The position numbers and the translations under genes are program-made. A DNA stretch of 64,000 bases from Pannonibacter phragmitetus DSM 14782. GTDB lineage: Bacteria > Pseudomonadota > Alphaproteobacteria > Rhizobiales > Stappiaceae. Below the pieces are notes generated by a model. The model made no database searches and was not told where the DNA came from. It worked only from the letters and a program-made list of their open reading frames with translations. Location of the stretch: positions 1 to 64,000 of the forward strand of contig NZ_KB908234.1 of assembly GCF_000382365.1 (NCBI RefSeq). Reading direction: 5' to 3'. This document shows, piece by piece, positions 27,175 to 35,412 of the stretch; positions within the stretch are counted from its first letter, which is position 1; every line of letters begins with the position of its first letter.

Positions 27175-27882
27175 TCAGAGCGTCAGCGCTTCGCCCGCCT
27201 TCGGCGCCTTCACCGTGGCTGCCTTGGCCCCCATCGCGGCGATGAAACCCTCTGCCGACTGATCCACCATCGGGAACGAAGCATAGTGGCAGGGAATGAC
27301 GGTCTCGAAATCAAAGAAGCGGCTGCAGGCGAGCGCGGCGGCTTTTGCGCCCATGGTGAAGCGGTCGCCAATCGGCACGAGGCCGATTTTCGGCTGATGC
27401 AGCTCGTTGATCAGCGCCATGTCGCCGAAAACATCCGTGTCTCCCATGTGATAGAGCACCTTCTCGCCGGGCGCTGCCAGGACGATGCCATGCGGATTGC
27501 CCATGTATTTGAGCCCGTCGCCATCCTGACTGGTGGCGGAGGAATGGATCGCCTGCGTCAGCCCCACCTTGAACGGCCCCACATCCACCATGCCGCCGGC
27601 ATTCATCGGGTTGATGTTCGAGATGCCCTTGCCCGACAGCCACATGCAGATCTCGAAATTGGCCGTCACCTGCGCCCCGCTCGCCTTGGCAATCGCCACA
27701 GTGTCACCAATGTGATCGTCATGGCCATGGGTCAGCAGGATGTGGGTCACGCCGGTGCTGGCCTGTTCCACCGTCAGACCGGCGGGAAAGCCCGGATTGC
27801 CGGTGAAGAACGGGTCGATCAGGATCACTGCATCCTTCACTTCGATGCGGAAGGCGGAGTGTCCAAGCCAGGTCAGTTTCAT
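27175..27882 (-). CDS. Metal-dependent hydrolase, UPF0173 (beta-lactamase fold)
   Basis: This 235-aa protein of the L-ascorbate-6-phosphate-lactonase-like group MBL-fold proteins starts MKLTWLGHSAFRIE. The metal motif HxHxDH is seen in LLTHGHDDHIGDT, with further ligands in NPHGIVL and MGDTDVFGDMALI. ATG at 27882 has GGAG 7 bases upstream. It is convergent with hutC. The physiological substrate of this widespread family is not known. Confidence 0.85.
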   Translation of the reverse strand: MKLTWLGHSAFRIEVKDAVILIDPFFTGNPGFPAGLTVEQASTGVTHILLTHGHDDHIGDTVAIAKASGAQVTANFEICMWLSGKGISNINPMNAGGMVDVGPFKVGLTQAIHSSATSQDGDGLKYMGNPHGIVLAAPGEKVLYHMGDTDVFGDMALINELHQPKIGLVPIGDRFTMGAKAAALACSRFFDFETVIPCHYASFPMVDQSAEGFIAAMGAKAATVKAPKAGEALTL

Positions 27883-28157
27883 TGCAATGCTCCAGACTGA
27901 GGGCGGCCCCGGACGGCCCCCCGGATCGGCAGGGGCGCAAGGGCGGCAATGCGCAAGCAAAGGCCAGGCCGCAACGCGCCATCAGCCCGGAATATAAGCC
28001 GCCCTGCCCGGACAGCAACCTCCGAGGGGGGAACTCTGTTCCGCCGCCTTCCTGCTTGCCGAAACACCTCCGCTGTGCGAGCACTTGCGTCATCTGGCGG
28101 CAGGTCCGGCCTGACTGTCTTTCCGGCACTTATCCTTGATGATGCAGCAACGGCTCC

Positions 28158-28853
28158 ATGACCCAGAACTCCTCGCAGGACACTTCACAGGACACTGGCA
28201 CCACCGCCCCGGGCGCGCAGAAGCAACTGCACAGCGCGGTCATTGCCCGTCAGCTGGAGAACGAGATCATTGCCGGTGAATTGAAGGCAGGCAGCAGGCT
28301 GGACGAAATTGCCCTGGCCGAACGGTTCGGCGTGTCCCGCACGCCAGTGCGTGAGGCGCTGCATATCCTCGCCTCCCGCCATCTGGCCGAGCGCGTGCCC
28401 TATCGCGGGGTGATCGTTGCCAGCATCACCCGCGAGCGCATCGACCAGCTGTTCGAGGCCATGGGCGAAATCGAGGCGACCTGCGGGCGCTTTGCCGCCG
28501 AGCGCATGACCATGAGCGAGCGCGCGGCGCTGGAAACACTGCATCTCGATATGGTGGAGATGGCGGAAACCTCCCTCTACGAGGCCTATGAGGACGGCAA
28601 CACCCGTTTCCACACGCTCATTTTCGAGGGAACGCACAACGATGAGCTGATCCAGATCGCGCATGGCCTGCGGCTGAAGCTTGCTCCTTTCCGCCGCTCG
28701 CAGCTGCGGGCCGCCGAGCGGATGAAGAAATCCAACGAGGAACATACACTCATCGTCAGTGCCATCATCGAACGCAACGCAAAGGAAGCCGAGCGCGCCC
28801 TGCGCCGCCATCTCGTCAGCGCGGCAAGGGCTGTTCTGGAGCATATGACCTAG
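28158..28853 (+). CDS. GntR-family regulator with FCD domain
   Basis: This 231-aa regulator has a winged helix at roughly residues 27-92 (QLENEIIAGELKAGSRLDEI, then LAERFGVSRTPVREALHILA). The all-helical FCD effector domain is represented by FEAMGEIEATCGRFAAERM, NTRFHTLIFEGTHNDEL and the late His of EEHTLIVSAIIERNAKEAER. FCD regulators usually sense carboxylates or sugar acids with a bound metal. No catabolic operon is adjacent, so its regulon is unknown. Confidence 0.88.
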   Translation: MTQNSSQDTSQDTGTTAPGAQKQLHSAVIARQLENEIIAGELKAGSRLDEIALAERFGVSRTPVREALHILASRHLAERVPYRGVIVASITRERIDQLFEAMGEIEATCGRFAAERMTMSERAALETLHLDMVEMAETSLYEAYEDGNTRFHTLIFEGTHNDELIQIAHGLRLKLAPFRRSQLRAAERMKKSNEEHTLIVSAIIERNAKEAERALRRHLVSAARAVLEHMT

Positions 28854-29045
28854 CGATTTCAGATAATTCGGATGAATATCTCATTGTTTGAGTCAATCGG
28901 GTTGGCCCTCTCCCTCCATGTGAATACGAATTTTTACAGCTGCTTATGCCTGATATTTAAGATCTGATCTCAGGTGGGCACCCGTAGCGGCACACCAGCC
29001 CTCTTCCTCTGGCTTTGGGCCACGGCACCTGATACACGCCAGCTC

Positions 29046-29573
29046 ATGGCAAACGACCCCACGCTTCCGCTTGAAGACTTCATCGCTGCTGTTGCTCCCG
29101 GCAGCCGGCTGATCGGCCTTGACCTTGGCACCAAAACCATCGGTCTGGCGCTGTCGGACATTGGCCGTGGCATTGCCACCCCGCTGGAAACGATCCGGCG
29201 CGAGAAATTCACGCTGGATGCGCAGAAGCTGCTGGCGATCTGTGAAAAGCAGGGCGTGGGAGGGCTGGTCATGGGCCTGCCGCTCAACATGGATGGCAGC
29301 GAGGGCCCGCGCGTGCAGGCGACCCGCGCCTTCGTGCGCAATCTGGCAGAGAAGACACCCCTTCCCGTCACCTATTGGGACGAGCGCCTGTCCACCGCCG
29401 CCGTCACCCGCACGCTGATCGAGGCAGACCGCAGCCGGGCCCGGCGGGCGGAACTCGTCGACAAGATGGCCGCCGCCTACATCCTGCAAGGTTTCCTCGA
29501 CCGGCTGGGCTATCTGCAGCAGGCGGAAGAAAAGCCCCGGCGCACCTTCACCATCATCGATGACGAAGACTGA
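29046..29573 (+). CDS. ruvX: Putative pre-16S rRNA nuclease / Holliday junction resolvase (YqgF)
   Basis: This 175-aa RNase H-fold nuclease is involved in 16S rRNA 5' end maturation. Family motifs are [19 protein letters not shown] near residue 25, [28 protein letters not shown] and the C-terminal [19 protein letters not shown], which carries the last acidic residue of the active site. ATG at 29046 ([11 protein letters not shown]) is preferred over an upstream in-frame start that would add 24 atypical residues. The AEC transporter gene follows after 12 bases. Confidence 0.9.
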   Translation: MANDPTLPLEDFIAAVAPGSRLIGLDLGTKTIGLALSDIGRGIATPLETIRREKFTLDAQKLLAICEKQGVGGLVMGLPLNMDGSEGPRVQATRAFVRNLAEKTPLPVTYWDERLSTAAVTRTLIEADRSRARRAELVDKMAAAYILQGFLDRLGYLQQAEEKPRRTFTIIDDED

Positions 29574-29585
29574 CGGCGGCCGCCC

Positions 29586-30512
29586 ATGCTGATGACGCTG
29601 AGCGCCCTTCTGCCGGTCATTCTGGTCATTGCCTGCGGCTACGGCGTGGCGCGGGCGGGGCTCATCACCGGCGATCAGTGGCGCGGCGTCGAACGGCTGG
29701 CTTATTACGTCCTGTTTCCGGCGGTACTGTTCCGCACCATTGCAACGGTCGACTTCTCGAAGCTGCCAACCTTCGGCATGGGGTTCTCGCTGATGGGGGC
29801 CATTCTGGCTCTGGCGGCGCTGCTGCTGGTGATCCGGCTGCCGCTGGAGCGGGTATTGGGCATTGCCGGCCCGCGCTTCACCTCGATCTTTCAGGGTACC
29901 TTGCGGTGGAACGCCATGATCGCGCTGGCCATTGCCGGGAATGCCGTGGGAGAGGACGGGCTGGCCATGCTGGCCATTGCCATGGTGTTCATGATCCCGC
30001 TGCTGAACGTGCTCAGCATTCTTGTGCTGTCACATTATGCCAGCGGCAACCCGCCAGGCGTGGCGAAAATCTGCAGGGATCTGGCGCTCAATCCGTTCAT
30101 CGTCTCGATTGCAGCGGGCATTGCCGTGAACCTTGCAGGCCTGCCCCTGCCGGACGCGGTGGACTCCACTCTTGCCATTCTCGGCAGCGCATCGCTGCCA
30201 ATCGGCATCATCTGCGTGGGGGCGAGCCTTGACCTTTCCTCCCTGCGCCGCCCCGGCCCAGCCCTCGCGCTCGGCACCTTCCTGCGCCCCCTGCTGATGC
30301 CGCTGGCAGCCTATGGCTTTACCCTGCTCTTCGGCGTCACAGGCACCCCGCAGCTGGTGGTGATCATCGCCAGCGCCGTGCCAACCGCCAGCAACGCCTA
30401 TATCCTTGCCCGGCAGATGGGCGGCGACGCCAAACTGATGGCGGAAATCATCACGCTTCAAACGCTGGCCGCCGGCGTGACCATTCCGGCAGCCCTGCTG
30501 ATTTTGGGCTGA
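29586..30512 (+). CDS. AEC-family (auxin efflux carrier-like) transporter
   Basis: This 308-aa membrane protein of the AEC/BART superfamily has about ten hydrophobic segments, such as [20 protein letters not shown] at the start, [63 protein letters not shown], a [17 protein letters not shown] segment and [13 protein letters not shown] at the end. Members export or import organic acids or amino acids; the substrate is not predictable. It sits 12 bases behind ruvX. Confidence 0.85.
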   Translation: MLMTLSALLPVILVIACGYGVARAGLITGDQWRGVERLAYYVLFPAVLFRTIATVDFSKLPTFGMGFSLMGAILALAALLLVIRLPLERVLGIAGPRFTSIFQGTLRWNAMIALAIAGNAVGEDGLAMLAIAMVFMIPLLNVLSILVLSHYASGNPPGVAKICRDLALNPFIVSIAAGIAVNLAGLPLPDAVDSTLAILGSASLPIGIICVGASLDLSSLRRPGPALALGTFLRPLLMPLAAYGFTLLFGVTGTPQLVVIIASAVPTASNAYILARQMGGDAKLMAEIITLQTLAAGVTIPAALLILG

Positions 30513-30615
30513 AGGCCCGCGAATTGGCTGCGCATGTGGACAGGCGGCACAGAAGCGCCTGCAAAGCCATTCCGCGCTTGTAGACTCGCGGAACAAGCCC
30601 TATCCAGTTCATTCG

Positions 30616-31572
30616 ATGAGCGCACAAGATAACCATCGAGCAGGCCTTTTCCCCCATCGTCATTTGCTGGGCATGGAAGGCCTTCAACCCCAGGAAATTC
30701 TCGGCCTTCTGGACCGGGCGGATCAGGCTGTCGAAGTCTCCCGCCAGGTTGAAAAGATCAGGCCGGTGCTTCGTGGACGCACCCAGATCAACCTGTTCTT
30801 CGAGGCCTCGACGCGGACGCAATCGTCCTTCGAGATCGCGGGCAAGCGCCTTGGCGCGGATGTGATGAACATGCAGGTCTCCGCTTCTTCGGTGAAGAAG
30901 GGCGAGACGCTGATCGACACAGCTGCGACGCTGAACGCCATGCACCCGGATATCCTCGTCGTGCGCCACCATGCGGCAGGCGCGGTGCATCTGCTGGCGC
31001 GCAAGGTGGGCTGCTCGGTGATCAACGCCGGTGACGGCCAGCACGAGCACCCGACGCAGGCGCTGCTGGATGCGCTGACCATCCGCCGCCACAAGGGCAA
31101 GATCGCCCGGCTGACGGTTGCCATCTGCGGCGACATCCTGCATTCGCGCGTCGCCCGCTCCAACATCATCCTGCTGAATGCGCTCGGTGCGCGGGTGCGC
31201 GTGGTCGCCCCCTCCACCCTGCTGCCCAGCGGCATCGACCGGATGGGCGTGGAAGTGTTCCGCGACATGAAGGAAGGCCTCAAGGGCGCCGACATCGTCA
31301 TGATGCTGCGCCTGCAGCGCGAGCGCATGAATGGCGCCTTCATTCCGTCCGTGCGCGAGTATTACCGCTATTACGGGCTTGATGCCGAAAAGCTGGCCTA
31401 TGCCAAGGAAGATGCGCTCGTCATGCATCCCGGCCCGATGAACCGGGGCGTGGAAATCGACCCGGCAGTGGCCGACGGGCCGCAGAGCCTCATCCGCGAA
31501 CAGGTGGAAATGGGCGTGGCCGTGCGCATGGCCGTGCTGGAAGCCCTCGCCGCCCATCTGCCGAACCAGTAG
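30616..31572 (+). CDS. pyrB: Aspartate carbamoyltransferase catalytic subunit
   Basis: This 318-aa enzyme makes carbamoyl-aspartate from carbamoyl phosphate and aspartate in pyrimidine synthesis. [20 protein letters not shown] is the carbamoyl-phosphate loop, [16 protein letters not shown] and [20 protein letters not shown] complete the active site, and [14 protein letters not shown] is the aspartate-domain signature. No pyrI regulatory gene is adjacent. Instead a dihydroorotase-like gene lacking the HxH motif follows after 11 bases, as in type A enzyme complexes. Confidence 0.96.
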   Translation: MSAQDNHRAGLFPHRHLLGMEGLQPQEILGLLDRADQAVEVSRQVEKIRPVLRGRTQINLFFEASTRTQSSFEIAGKRLGADVMNMQVSASSVKKGETLIDTAATLNAMHPDILVVRHHAAGAVHLLARKVGCSVINAGDGQHEHPTQALLDALTIRRHKGKIARLTVAICGDILHSRVARSNIILLNALGARVRVVAPSTLLPSGIDRMGVEVFRDMKEGLKGADIVMMLRLQRERMNGAFIPSVREYYRYYGLDAEKLAYAKEDALVMHPGPMNRGVEIDPAVADGPQSLIREQVEMGVAVRMAVLEALAAHLPNQ

Positions 31573-31583
31573 GAGCCTGACCC

Positions 31584-32885
31584 GTGGCCCAAGACACTCC
31601 CAAGCCCCTGGTTCTCAAGAATGCCCGGGTGATCGATCCGGCACGCGGCCTTGATGCGGATGGCAGCGTGATCATCGCCGATGGCACCATTCTGGCTGCC
31701 GGCCCCGAAGCCCAGAACCAGGGCGCGCCCTATGGCGCCGAGATCATCGACTGTGACGGCGCCATCGTCGCGCCCGGCCTCATCGACATGTGCGTGTCGG
31801 TGGGCGAGCCTGGCCACGAGCACCGCGAAACGCTGGCAAGCGCAAGCGAGGCAGCAGCAGCAGGCGGCGTCACCACCATCGTCACCATGCCGGAGACCGA
31901 TCCGGTGATCGACGATCCGGCGCTGGTGGATTTCATCCTGCGCCGCGCCCGCGACACGGCCGTGGTCAATGTCCGGCCCATGGCCGCCCTTACCAAGGGC
32001 CTTGCCGGACAGGACATGACCGAAATCGGCCTGTTGCAGGAAGCCGGTGCCGTCGCCTTCACCAATGGCCACAAGTCCGTCCGCAATGCGCAGATCATGC
32101 GCCGGATCATGACCTATGCGCGGGACTTCGGCGCGCTGGTCGTGCACCACACGGAAGACCCGGATCTGGCAGGCGGCACCATGAATGCCGGTCTCAATGC
32201 CTCGTGGAAGGGCCTGTCCGGCGTGCCGCGCGAAGCCGAAATCATCATGATCGAGCGCGACCTGAGGCTCGTCGGCATGTCACGCGGGCGCTATCACGCC
32301 AATCTCGTCTCCACCTCAGATGGCGCCGCTGCCATTCAGACCGGCAAGGACCGGGGGCTGGACGTGACGGCGGGCGTCTCCATCAACCATCTGACGCAGA
32401 ACGAGAACGACATCGGGCCCTACCGGACCTTCTTCAAGATGTCGCCGCCCCTGCGCGATGAGAATGACCGCATGGCCATGGTGCAGGCGGTGGCCGATGG
32501 CACCATCGACATCATCTGCTCCAACCATGACCCGCAGGACGTGGAAACCAAGCGCCACCCCTGGGCGGAAGCCGAGGACGGGGCCATCGGCCTTGAAACC
32601 CTGCTGGCCGCCGCCCTGCGGCTCTACCATGCCGGAGACATCGGCCTTCTGCCGCTGTTGCGCGCGATGACGCTGAACCCGGCCAACCGGCTGGGGCTGG
32701 ATGCAGGCCGTCTGACGGCGGGCGCACCGGCGGACGTGATCATCTTTGATCCTGACCGGCCCTGGGTGCTGGAAAAGAAGGCCATCCGCTCCCGCTCCAA
32801 GAACTCGCCATTTGAAGATGCGCGTTTCTCGGGCCGGGTGCTCACAACCATTGTTGCAGGCCGCAAGGTCTACGATTACGCTTGA
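31584..32885 (+). CDS. Dihydroorotase-like protein lacking the HxH metal motif (PyrC' type)
   Basis: This 433-aa amidohydrolase-fold protein is often annotated as dihydroorotase. Active type I enzymes have a DxHVHLREPG-like motif after the first strand; here the matching segment reads GLIDMCVSVGEPGHEHRETL, so both His of HxH are missing. Later pieces such as VVHHTEDPDLAGG, VSINHLTQNENDIGPYRTFF and ICSNHDPQDVETKRHPWAEA are kept. It is probably a non-catalytic partner of PyrB, with true dihydroorotase encoded elsewhere. The start is GTG at 31584 with AGGAG 8 bases upstream. Confidence 0.85.
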   Translation: MAQDTPKPLVLKNARVIDPARGLDADGSVIIADGTILAAGPEAQNQGAPYGAEIIDCDGAIVAPGLIDMCVSVGEPGHEHRETLASASEAAAAGGVTTIVTMPETDPVIDDPALVDFILRRARDTAVVNVRPMAALTKGLAGQDMTEIGLLQEAGAVAFTNGHKSVRNAQIMRRIMTYARDFGALVVHHTEDPDLAGGTMNAGLNASWKGLSGVPREAEIIMIERDLRLVGMSRGRYHANLVSTSDGAAAIQTGKDRGLDVTAGVSINHLTQNENDIGPYRTFFKMSPPLRDENDRMAMVQAVADGTIDIICSNHDPQDVETKRHPWAEAEDGAIGLETLLAAALRLYHAGDIGLLPLLRAMTLNPANRLGLDAGRLTAGAPADVIIFDPDRPWVLEKKAIRSRSKNSPFEDARFSGRVLTTIVAGRKVYDYA

Positions 32886-32909
32886 CGCAACACCACCGGA
32901 GATAAACGC

Positions 32910-33563
32910 GTGGACACCGCGCCTACCTTTGATCTGGCCCCGCATCTGATTTTCGCATCCCTCGCCCTTGGCTATCTGCTGGGCTCGATCCCCTTTGGCC
33001 TCGTCATCACCCGCATGGCGGGCCTCGGCGATATCCGCAAGATCGGCTCGGGCAACATCGGCACCACCAATGTGCTGCGCACGGGCAAGAAGTCGCTGGC
33101 GGCAGCAACGCTGCTGGGTGATGCGCTGAAGGGCACTGTGGCGGTGCTGATCGCGGGCTATTTCTTCGGCCCCTCCGCAGCGATGCTTGCCGGTCTTGCC
33201 GCCTTCCTCGGGCACATTTTCCCGGTCTGGCTCGGCTTCAAGGGCGGCAAGGGCGTGGCGACCTATCTGGGCATCCTGCTCGGCCTCAGCTGGCAGGCGG
33301 GCGTTGTCTTTGCGCTGAGCTGGATCCTTGCCGCCTATCTCTTCCGCTTCTCCTCTTTATCGGCCCTGATCGCCAGCCTCATCAGCCCTGTTGTGCTGGT
33401 GCTGCTGGGTCAGATGCAGCTTGCGCTCGTCTTCGCGCTGCTGACCGCCTTCCTGTGGGCCAAGCATCACGAGAATATCCGCCGGCTTCTGAGCGGCACG
33501 GAATCGAAGATCGGTTCCAAGGCCAAGGCAGCCGCACCTGAAGGGGCAGACACGCCATCATGA
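32910..33563 (+). CDS. plsY: Glycerol-3-phosphate acyltransferase (acyl-phosphate type)
   Basis: This 217-aa inner-membrane enzyme starts phospholipid synthesis by transferring an acyl group from acyl-phosphate to glycerol-3-phosphate. About five membrane segments are visible. The conserved cytoplasmic loops are [55 protein letters not shown] and [22 protein letters not shown] at 32910 is preceded by CCGGAG. The stop overlaps the dprA start by four bases. Confidence 0.94.
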   Translation: MDTAPTFDLAPHLIFASLALGYLLGSIPFGLVITRMAGLGDIRKIGSGNIGTTNVLRTGKKSLAAATLLGDALKGTVAVLIAGYFFGPSAAMLAGLAAFLGHIFPVWLGFKGGKGVATYLGILLGLSWQAGVVFALSWILAAYLFRFSSLSALIASLISPVVLVLLGQMQLALVFALLTAFLWAKHHENIRRLLSGTESKIGSKAKAAAPEGADTPS

Positions 33564-34699
33564 AGACAGGCCCGCAGCCCGGCAGAACGATTGTCCTGAG
33601 CGACCGTCAACGTCTCGCCTGGCTGCGGCTGATCCGCTCGGAAAACGTTGGCCCGGCCACGTTCCGCAGCCTCGTCAACCATTGCGGCTCGGCGGAAGCG
33701 GCCATCGAGGCCCTGCCCGACCTGTCCCGCCGGGGCGGCAAGACCGCTATCCGCATCTGTTCACTGGCCGACGCGGAAGCCGAACTCGAAGCCCATGCCC
33801 GCGCCGGGGCACGGCTCGTGGCCATGGGCGAGGCGGATTATCCTCCGCACCTGCGCCATATCGACGGCCCGCCGCCACTCATCTCCGTGCGCGGAAACGG
33901 CAGCACCCTCGCCAATCCCAGAGCCCTTGCCATCGTCGGAGCGCGCAATGCCTCGCTGGCAGGCCGCAAGTTTGCGGCACAGCTCGCCGGGGAACTGTCT
34001 CAGGCGGGTTTCACCATCGTCTCGGGCCTCGCCCGCGGCATTGATGCCGCCGCGCATGAGGCCTCTATGGGCTTTGGCACCGTCGCCGTATTTGCAGGCG
34101 GGGTGAATGTGCTCTACCCGCCCGAACACGCCAGCCTGCTCGAGCGGCTGCTGGCGGCGGGCGGCAATGCCATCAGCGAAATGCCCTTCGGCTGGAGTCC
34201 GCGCGGGCGCGACTTTCCCCGCCGCAACCGCATCATTTCCGGCCTGTCGCTGGCGGTGATCGTGGTGGAAGCGGCCAAGGGGTCCGGCTCGCTGCATACT
34301 GCCCGCTTCGCGCTGGAACAGAACCGCGAAATCCTCGCCGTCCCCGGCTCGCCGCTCGATCCGCGCTGTGAGGGCTGCAATCACCTGATCCGTCAGGGCG
34401 CGCAGCTGATCACCTCCACCGCCGACATTCTGGAAGCCATCGGCAACCGCGCCGCCCCCGACCTGCCGCCGGACCTGGACCTTGAAGAGCCCTCCTGGGA
34501 CGGCCCGGACGGCAACCTGCCGGAAGACAGCGCCCGCGCCCGCCTCATCGAAGCCCTCGGCCCGACGCCGGTCGGCATCGACGAACTCATCCGCGACACC
34601 CGCCTCTCCGCCCGCGCCGTGCATGTGATGCTGCTGGAACTGGAACTTGCCGGGCGGCTGGAACGCCACTCCGGCCAGAGGGTCAGCCTGACGGGGTAA
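33560..34699 (+). CDS. dprA: DNA-processing protein DprA
   Basis: This 379-aa protein loads RecA onto incoming single-stranded DNA during transformation. A SAM-like N-terminal helical part ([20 protein letters not shown]) is followed by the Rossmann core ([20 protein letters not shown], then [38 protein letters not shown] and [20 protein letters not shown]). A C-terminal winged-helix region follows ([20 protein letters not shown]). It overlaps plsY by four bases, the usual arrangement in Hyphomicrobiales. Confidence 0.95.
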   Translation: MKTGPQPGRTIVLSDRQRLAWLRLIRSENVGPATFRSLVNHCGSAEAAIEALPDLSRRGGKTAIRICSLADAEAELEAHARAGARLVAMGEADYPPHLRHIDGPPPLISVRGNGSTLANPRALAIVGARNASLAGRKFAAQLAGELSQAGFTIVSGLARGIDAAAHEASMGFGTVAVFAGGVNVLYPPEHASLLERLLAAGGNAISEMPFGWSPRGRDFPRRNRIISGLSLAVIVVEAAKGSGSLHTARFALEQNREILAVPGSPLDPRCEGCNHLIRQGAQLITSTADILEAIGNRAAPDLPPDLDLEEPSWDGPDGNLPEDSARARLIEALGPTPVGIDELIRDTRLSARAVHVMLLELELAGRLERHSGQRVSLTG

Positions 34700-34705
34700 T
34701 CTCCC

Positions 34706-35140
34706 TCATCCCTCGCGCGGACGTTCTGCCCAAAACTCCCTCGCCGGTTCTGGCAGGGTTTCAAGCATGCGGGCGAAGGCCATGCGGTCCACATGCTTCC
34801 ATAGGGCGCGGGCCACGTCTTCGATGGCTGTGGGCGGAGCGAAGTTATGGTGCTGGCGCAGCGCCGCCACCTCACGGGCCATCTCCTCACGGCTCGCAAA
34901 GGGTAGAAATGGCGCTGTCAGATCCCAATCCTTGACAAACATCGCCCGCAGCACCGCCGGAAGCTCATTGGCAAAGCTGAGGCCTGCCGCCACATCCAGC
35001 CTTGCACGGAAGGCCAGCAACACGCCCTGCACCGCCGTATAGGTCTGGTTGCGGGTTGTCAGATCCAGCTCGTTGCGCGCATCTTCAAGGAAGCGCTCGA
35101 ACTGCTGGCTTGCCATCTGATACTCATTCGGCACGGGCAT
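34706..35140 (-). CDS. DUF2267 domain-containing protein
   Basis: This protein of about 144 aa is made of a single DUF2267 domain: FERFLEDARNELDLTTRNQT and VQGVLLAFRARLDVAAGLSF begin one half, and FASREEMAREVAALRQHHNF with IEDVARALWKHVDRM the other. The function of the family is unknown. It is convergent with dprA, with only six bases between stops. The start is uncertain: a GTG at 35155, the ATG used here at 35140 (MPVPNEYQ) and an ATG at 35116 (MASQQFER) are all possible, and none has a good ribosome site. Confidence 0.75.
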   Translation of the reverse strand: MPVPNEYQMASQQFERFLEDARNELDLTTRNQTYTAVQGVLLAFRARLDVAAGLSFANELPAVLRAMFVKDWDLTAPFLPFASREEMAREVAALRQHHNFAPPTAIEDVARALWKHVDRMAFARMLETLPEPAREFWAERPREG

Positions 35141-35412
35141 GGGCAGAAGGTCCACTTGATCGTTTCACCGGTATTGCAGCCTTGCACAGGCCCGGTCCAT
35201 CATGTCACGTGTCTTGCGCCAGCACGGCCTGGCAGTCAAACGCCGTTGACCATTCAGACAGGCAGAATCACAAGCGTGGCTTGACCTTCTGTTCACAAAC
35301 GGTCATTTGACAGGCGGGTTTCGATCCTTGATCGTTGCCGGGGGAACAAGAATTTGCAGCGGAAACGGCCGGACAATCTGGTCACGGCCCGCTCACAAGC
35401 TTCTGGATTGTG

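Noticed and set aside
31584..32885. Annotation as an active dihydroorotase pyrC
   Set aside because: The HxH metal-binding pair is absent, so the active call is not supported; reported instead as a PyrC'-type protein.
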